Positions 13,818-16,129 of a stretch of 16,129 nucleotides of DNA are shown here, one piece after another. The DNA is from Hohaiivirga sp031547465 (GTDB lineage: Bacteria; Pseudomonadota; Alphaproteobacteria; Rhizobiales; Beijerinckiaceae): positions 1 to 16,129 of the forward strand of contig JAVBRX010000079.1 in NCBI GenBank assembly GCA_031547465.1, in the 5' to 3' direction. The notes under the pieces were generated by a model that was not told where the DNA came from, ran no database searches, and saw only the letters and a program-made list of their open reading frames with translations. Numbering within the stretch: the first letter of the stretch is position 1; the number at the start of each line of letters is the position of its first letter. The translations under genes and the position numbers were made by a program.

Positions 13818-15259
13818 GGCTTGGCCTCCTGATGGTCTATATCGAGTTCGATCTTCTCGACTCGCTGGTACAGAACGATCGGGATGACGAGAATCAAGAG
13901 CAGTACGACGGCGACGGTGGAAGCCAGCGGCCAGTCGCGGTTGGAGGAGTATTCGCTGTAAAGCACCTTGCCGATCATCAGCGTATCGGAGCCGCCGAGC
14001 AGATCTGGGATCACGAACTCGCCGACCACGGGAATGAAGCACAAAAGCGACCCGGCAAATATCCCCGGCATCGCCAGCGGTATGGTGATCGTCCAGAACG
14101 TCCGCCACGGCGGTGAACCGAGGTCGGTCGCCGCTTCGATCAGGCGCTGGTCCATTTTTTCCAGGGTCGCGTAAAGCGGTAAAATCATGAACGGCAGATA
14201 GCCGTAAACAATACCGATAAACACCGCCCACTCGGTATTCAGCAGATGGAGAGGCTCAAGGATCATTTTCCAGGAGTAGATACGGATCAGGAAGCTGGTC
14301 CAGAACGGCAGCATCACTACAGCCATCAGGATAGGCCGCCACCCCGTCGGCGCCCGCGCCATCGAGTAGGCAATGGGAAACCCGACGAGCAACAACAGGA
14401 TCGTCGAGAGAACCGCAATACGCAGCGATGACAACAGCGCTTCCCAGTAGATCGGATCGCCGTTGAACTCACGCTGCATCATGTGGGCGACGGCGGCTGC
14501 GAAGCCTGCGAATATCGCTATAAGCAACCCGACTTTCGCCTTACGCCATACAGTATTTGCCGCCAGAGAGAGAGATAGGATATTCTTTTCGCCCACGTAA
14601 TGGCGGGGGTAAAGCTGCCCCCCCCACCACAGAATTGGCACTCGAACAAATGGCAAGAAAGGAACATAAATATAGCCAATCTGCCTAAACTCAAGAAATG
14701 AGCAAACAATTGGAAAAACAACAAATGGCAAGCAAAGATAGGCACCCATAACCCAATCTATGCCCAAAGATACGATACCGACTGTTTCTTTTGCAAAGAA
14801 GACTTGCCATACCCAATCCAGCAGACCCTGCATCCCCATCATGGCCAGCAGCATTGCAAAACCGCAAAGAATATACGGTGCAATCAGAATTAAAGAAGTT
14901 CCCCAGCGTATTGCTCCCCTTTTACAGGCAAAATAGAAAGCCAGCGGAACTCCAACAAGTAAAGCCAGAACTGTCTTGCCGATCGCCGGCAGGAACGAAG
15001 ACAGCGGTACGCCAAGCAGGGTCTGATAATTCTCAAAATCGAGTTTCGAGAAGAAATCCGGCAGGCTGGCGATAAAGCTCGGCAGATCCTTATATTCAAG
15101 CTGTGGCGTATAGGGCGGCTGCGATACCGCCATGTCCGACAAGCTGATCTTGAAGACGATCAGGAACGGGGTCAGGAACAGCAGCAACAGCCATAGGTAC
15201 GGAATGGCCGGAACCAGATATCTGCCAAGGATTGCCGAGAGGGAAGACGACTTGTTCAT
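13814..15259 (-). CDS. potH: Putrescine-type ABC transporter permease (PotH-like), enlarged by an internal permease-like segment
   Basis: This membrane permease partners PotI, but it has 481 residues against about 317 for E. coli PotH. Residues 12-58 match the PotH N-terminus (YLWLLLLFLTPFLIVFKISL, then PPYTP). From about residue 268 (DPIYWEALLSSLRIAVLST) the normal core resumes, with LPFWTSFLIRIYSW (317-330), the EAA loop EAATDLGSPPWRTFW (375-389), and VGEFVIPDLLGGSDTLMIG (412-430). Between them, residues 84-267 form an extra block with about four or five hydrophobic helices that itself resembles the first half of an ABC permease. About 17-20 residues normally present between KMILEP and LHLLNTEWAV are missing. 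The DNA of the extra block is AT-rich in its centre. The frame is open throughout. It lies six bases after potG and overlaps potI by four. Function may be kept, altered or lost. Confidence 0.88.
   Translation of the reverse strand: MNKSSSLSAILGRYLVPAIPYLWLLLLFLTPFLIVFKISLSDMAVSQPPYTPQLEYKDLPSFIASLPDFFSKLDFENYQTLLGVPLSSFLPAIGKTVLALLVGVPLAFYFACKRGAIRWGTSLILIAPYILCGFAMLLAMMGMQGLLDWVWQVFFAKETVGIVSLGIDWVMGAYLCLPFVVFPIVCSFLEFRQIGYIYVPFLPFVRVPILWWGGQLYPRHYVGEKNILSLSLAANTVWRKAKVGLLIAIFAGFAAAVAHMMQREFNGDPIYWEALLSSLRIAVLSTILLLLVGFPIAYSMARAPTGWRPILMAVVMLPFWTSFLIRIYSWKMILEPLHLLNTEWAVFIGIVYGYLPFMILPLYATLEKMDQRLIEAATDLGSPPWRTFWTITIPLAMPGIFAGSLLCFIPVVGEFVIPDLLGGSDTLMIGKVLYSEYSSNRDWPLASTVAVVLLLILVIPIVLYQRVEKIELDIDHQEAKP
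14459..15010 (-). other. Permease-like insertion segment within potH
   Basis: This is the 552-base stretch that encodes PotH residues 84-267, which has no counterpart in ordinary PotH. Joining its two ends would give LLG-DPIYWEALL, a normal PotH sequence. Inside it, GKTVLALLVGVPLAFYFACK, TSLILIAPYILCGFAMLLAM and GAYLCLPFVVFPIVCSFLEF line up with permease helices 2, 3 and 4-5 but diverge strongly from PotH's own copies. A hand count of 14641-14940 gives about 42% G+C, compared with about 58-60% on both sides. Imperfect 9-base repeats (GGCGTACCG and GGCGATCCG on the coding strand) sit at the two joints. Boundaries are estimates. Confidence 0.65.
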
Positions 15260-15265
15260 GCGCGT

Positions 15266-16129
15266 TCACTGCGACAGGATGACGGCAGAGCTGGGAGCGA
15301 ACGACAGATAGGCCCGGTCCTCCCATTCGAACGGCTGTTCGACCATCTTGGCGACGTTCGCCCGGCTGACGCGGATGATTTCGCCTGAATCGAGTTTGAC
15401 GCGATAAACCGTCCAATCCCCGAGATAGCCGACATCCCAGATTTCCCCCGACAGCGCGTTCATCGCGCCCGCAGGCAGCGGCTCGCGGCTGATGGTCATT
15501 TTCTCCGGGCGAACGGCGATGGCGACGGCCTGCCCTTCATTCAACACCTCATCCGGATCATCAATGACGAGATCGGCATTGCTTGCAGGCGCAGCGATAT
15601 GCCATAGGCCGTCCTTCGATTGCCGCGTCACCTTGCCTTCGAGAATATTCACGTCGCCGACGAACTCGGCGATGAAGCGGGTTTTCGGCTGCTCGTAAAT
15701 ATCGCCGGGCGTGCCGATCTGGGCGATATGTCCCTTGTTCATCACCGCGATCCGGTCGGCCATCGTCATCGCTTCTTCCTGATCGTGCGTGACGACGATA
15801 AAGGTCGTGCCGAGCGTGACCTGAATGTCCATCAGTTCGAACTGGGTCTCTTCGCGCAGTTTCTTGTCGAGTGCGCCAAGCGGTTCATCGAGCAGAAGCA
15901 GTTTCGGGCGCTTCGCCAACGCCCGCGCCAGGGCAACGCGCTGCCGCTGCCCGCCGGACAACTGGTCGGGATAGCGGTAAGCCAGTTTCTCCAGTTGCAC
16001 CAGCTTCAGCATCTCGCCGACACGCGCCTCGATCTCGTCCCTCGGCATACCATCCTGCTTGAGGCCGAACGCGATGTTCTTCGACACGTTCATGTGTGGA
16101 AACAGGGCATAGGACTGGAACATCATGTT
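15266..16129 (-). CDS. potG: Putrescine-type ABC transporter ATP-binding protein (PotG/PotA-like), 5'-truncated by window edge
   Basis: The ATPase subunit powers the polyamine importer from the cytoplasmic side. The N-terminal part with Walker A lies beyond 16129; 287 codons are present. Visible motifs in order are the Q-loop region NMMFQSYALFPHM, the ABC signature LSGGQRQRVALARAL, Walker B LLLLDEPLGALD and the H-loop VVTHDQEEAM. C-terminal TOBE-type domains follow (VAIAVRPEKMTISRE; SGEIWDVGYLGDWTVYRV). Family members are usually about 370-380 residues, so roughly 90 are missing. The stop lies six bases before potH. The internal ATG at 16126 is not the true start, because the reading frame continues to the edge with the expected Asn before MMFQSY. 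Confidence 0.95.
   Translation of the reverse strand, partial: NMMFQSYALFPHMNVSKNIAFGLKQDGMPRDEIEARVGEMLKLVQLEKLAYRYPDQLSGGQRQRVALARALAKRPKLLLLDEPLGALDKKLREETQFELMDIQVTLGTTFIVVTHDQEEAMTMADRIAVMNKGHIAQIGTPGDIYEQPKTRFIAEFVGDVNILEGKVTRQSKDGLWHIAAPASNADLVIDDPDEVLNEGQAVAIAVRPEKMTISREPLPAGAMNALSGEIWDVGYLGDWTVYRVKLDSGEIIRVSRANVAKMVEQPFEWEDRAYLSFAPSSAVILSQ

Noticed and set aside
14518..14745. Small 75-codon minus-strand frame inside potH
   Set aside because: It reads the AT-rich insert in another frame; the Cys/Phe/Leu-rich product has no recognisable domain, whereas the potH frame yields permease helices.
1..16129. CRISPR array, transposase, phage or defence genes
   Set aside because: No regularly spaced repeats, no transposase or phage-like frames, and no known defence domains are visible; the genes are housekeeping, repair and transport.

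Overview
The window looks like chromosomal DNA from an alphaproteobacterium, probably of the Hyphomicrobiales (Rhizobiales) or a near relative. The reasons are the complete, uninterrupted nuoA-to-nuoL order, an alpha-type NuoG of about 690 residues without the N7 cluster cysteines, an alpha-type NuoE with a long C-terminal tail, GC of about 58-62% by eye, and a palindromic intergenic repeat (arms starting TAGAGCGCGATCCGAT) of a type I recall from Hyphomicrobiales genomes. The genus cannot be fixed from the sequence alone.

Layout. Positions 1-10027 hold a minus-strand respiratory complex I operon, transcribed nuoA-B-C-D-E-F-G-H-I-J-K-L, with nuoL running off the left edge. Spacing is tight throughout except for a 159-base gap between nuoI and nuoJ that carries a G-rich, quadruplex-like stretch on the mRNA strand. 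Positions 10028-10519 are a divergent control region full of inverted repeats. Positions 10520-12530 are a plus-strand two-gene alkylation-repair operon: an Ada N-terminal domain plus AraC-type HTH fused to an AlkA glycosylase, then an O6-methylguanine-DNA methyltransferase. Positions 12531-13010 hold a minus-strand tRNA-Asp with a recognisable promoter, leader hairpin and rho-independent terminator, followed by the palindromic repeat. Positions 13011-16129 are a minus-strand putrescine-type ABC transporter operon (potG-potH-potI), with potG cut by the right edge.

How the genes work together. The nuo genes encode the peripheral arm (NuoB, C, D, E, F, G, I) and membrane arm (NuoA, H, J, K, L) of the NADH:quinone oxidoreductase; nuoM and nuoN would be expected beyond the left edge. 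The repair operon puts phosphotriester sensing, a DNA-binding module and base excision in one protein, with direct methyl removal in the second. The pot genes encode an ATPase and two permeases for polyamine uptake; the binding protein is not in the window.

The most unusual object is potH. It encodes 481 residues rather than the roughly 300-320 usual for the family. A segment of about 184 residues sits between the first transmembrane helix and the permease core. That segment resembles the front half of another ABC permease, and its centre falls to about 42% GC. The second half of the protein also lacks about 17-20 residues normally found before the helix that precedes the EAA loop. PotH may therefore be a recombinant permease with around 11 membrane helices.
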